Assembly (NCBI GenBank): GCA_007280315.1
Contig: QYQC01000255.1
Coordinates: forward strand, 1 to 5,364
Reading direction: 5' to 3'
DNA from: Betaproteobacteria bacterium
GTDB lineage: Bacteria; Pseudomonadota; Gammaproteobacteria; Burkholderiales; SG8-39
Length of the DNA stretch: 5,364 nucleotides
Shown piece after piece: positions 4,212 through 5,364 of this stretch. Position 1 is the first letter of the stretch; each line of letters starts with the position of its first letter. The position numbers were made by a program, and so were the translations under genes. The notes under the pieces were generated by a model. It was not told the origin of the DNA and did not search any database. It saw nothing but the letters and a program-made list of their open reading frames with translations.

Positions 4212-5364
4212 TCAGGTCGAGCAAAAGCGAAGACAGTTACCCGACTGCTTGGCCTTGTACATGGCCGAATCCGCCGCCTTGAACAGAATATCCAGGTCAG
4301 CGCCATCGCGCGGAAAGACGGCAATGCCGATACTCGCTCCGATCTGGATATTGCCCTTCTCTTGGTCGCCGTCCGGAAAATTCGCACACAAAGCCTCGAT
4401 AATCTTTCCGGCGACAGTTGCGGCATCCTGCGGACTTGCGATCTTGGGCAGTATGACCGCGAATTCGTCGCCGCCGATACGGGCGACGGTATCGGATTCC
4501 CGAACCTGCAGCTGAATCCGATCGGCCGCCGCTTTCAGCACCGCATCGCCGGCATCGTGGCCGCGGGTATCGTTCACGGATTTGAACCGATCGAGATCGA
4601 GATAGAGCAGCGCCAGTTCATGGCGATTGCGCTGCGCCAGGTTGATTGCCTGGCTCAGGCGATCGTAAAACAGCGAGCGGTTGGGCAAGCCGGTAAGGTG
4701 GTCGTAATTGGCAAGCCGCCGGATGCGCTCCTCGAACTGCTTGCGCTCGGTAACGTCCCGGACGATGCAGATCGTGTGCCATTTTCGGCCGATGCTTACT
4801 CCGGAAATGGAATGCTCGGTGACGATCTGCGTGCCGTCCTTGCGCAGCCCCGCCAGTTCCAGCGTCTGGCCGATGACGTTGTCGCGGCCGGACTCGCCGA
4901 CGACACGCAGCCTATTTTCAAAATCGCCGCGGTAGGGCTCCGGCACGATCAGCTGATGCAGTTTCTTTCCCCGAGCCTCCAACTCGCCGTAGCCGAAAAT
5001 GCGCTGCGCCGCTTCGTTCCAGAACGCAATTCCGCCCTTGTCATCCATCATGATGACTGCGTCCTGTGCGGCGGCACCGATGACCCGCAGCCGCTCTTCT
5101 GCCAATCGGTGCCGTGCGAATACCTCGCGCATGGTTTGCATGGAACCGACGATGAGGAGCGAAAACCCCAGGCCCATCCAGTCGTTGACAATGGCATAGG
5201 TCTGCGGATCGACACCGCCATGCGCGACGAAATAGCTGAGTATGCTGCGGAATCCCTGCAGCATCAGTGCTCCGGTGAGCAGAATCCAGCCCAGTATCCA
5301 ACCCGATAGGCGCACGCCGGAGAACGCAAGCCCGACACCCAGCAACAGAAGGGCAAACGATAAC
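4212..5364 (-). CDS. membrane PAS-GGDEF diguanylate cyclase, N-terminus cut by the right window edge
   Basis: This enzyme would make cyclic di-GMP from two GTP. The frame is open to the right edge with no convincing start, so the N-terminus is missing; a TTG at 5345 is internal to a hydrophobic stretch. Counting from that codon, membrane segments lie at about 14-38 and 54-70, with part of another before residue 10. A linker helix and a PAS domain (about 85-203, GGIAFWNEAAQRIFGYG) follow, ending DVTERKQFEERIRRL, the usual PAS-to-GGDEF connector. The GGDEF domain (about 205-377) has YDHLTGLPNR, the metal-binding Asp250 in LYLDLDRFKSVND, and an intact GGDEF signature at 291-295. RESD at 282-285, five residues ahead, is a complete inhibitory I-site, predicting product feedback inhibition. 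No EAL domain follows. The protein ends shortly after AMYKAKQSG. The input signal is unknown; the adjacent receiver is a possible partner. Confidence 0.95.
   Translation of the reverse strand, partial: LSFALLLLGVGLAFSGVRLSGWILGWILLTGALMLQGFRSILSYFVAHGGVDPQTYAIVNDWMGLGFSLLIVGSMQTMREVFARHRLAEERLRVIGAAAQDAVIMMDDKGGIAFWNEAAQRIFGYGELEARGKKLHQLIVPEPYRGDFENRLRVVGESGRDNVIGQTLELAGLRKDGTQIVTEHSISGVSIGRKWHTICIVRDVTERKQFEERIRRLANYDHLTGLPNRSLFYDRLSQAINLAQRNRHELALLYLDLDRFKSVNDTRGHDAGDAVLKAAADRIQLQVRESDTVARIGGDEFAVILPKIASPQDAATVAGKIIEALCANFPDGDQEKGNIQIGASIGIAVFPRDGADLDILFKAADSAMYKAKQSGNCLRFCST

Noticed and set aside
4022..4426. Upstream extension of the receiver gene giving a 267-residue protein
   Set aside because: The extra 135 codons overlap the GGDEF coding region in another frame and have no domain character. 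The ATG at 4021 gives the standard receiver N-terminus.
3987..5309. 440-codon plus-strand open frame antisense to the GGDEF gene
   Set aside because: The minus strand encodes a clear PAS-GGDEF protein. The antisense frame shows no recognisable domain.

Overview
The window reads as a GC-rich Pseudomonadota chromosome, most likely a betaproteobacterium and possibly a gammaproteobacterium. This rests on an E. coli-type (class II) dihydroorotase, a DUF3025 protein, a type A RNase P RNA and a DsbB/DsbA-like pair. Taxonomy is inferred from family resemblance only. I see no transposase, integrase, CRISPR array, tRNA or other sign of an accessory island.

Layout from left to right. At 1-186, minus strand, lies the 5' part of the RNase P RNA gene rnpB, whose 3' part runs off the left edge. 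A probable -10 box sits just upstream of it. At 267-1265, minus strand, is a DUF3025 protein whose C-terminus is built from 24-bp tandem repeats encoding a charged octapeptide. Fifteen bases upstream of it is pyrC (1281-2327, minus strand), so pyrC and the DUF3025 gene probably form an operon reading towards rnpB. Between pyrC and the next gene is a 120-bp divergent promoter region with one perfect TATAAT box facing each way.

On the plus strand, dsbB (2448-2882) and a membrane-anchored DsbA-like thiol oxidoreductase (2879-3529) overlap by four bases and form a translationally coupled disulfide-bond module. DsbB would re-oxidise the DsbA-like partner and pass electrons to quinone. Converging on it from the right are two minus-strand signalling genes: a stand-alone CheY-like receiver (3623-4021) and, 190 bp upstream, a membrane PAS-GGDEF diguanylate cyclase (4212 to the right edge, N-terminus missing). 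The 190-bp gap holds a bulged hairpin and a short palindrome.

This is mostly housekeeping and signalling sequence. I find no convincing undescribed system. The points most worth a second look are the repeat-built tail of the DUF3025 protein, the BdbC/BdbD-like character of the Dsb pair, and the pyrC promoter, which would give an almost leaderless message.
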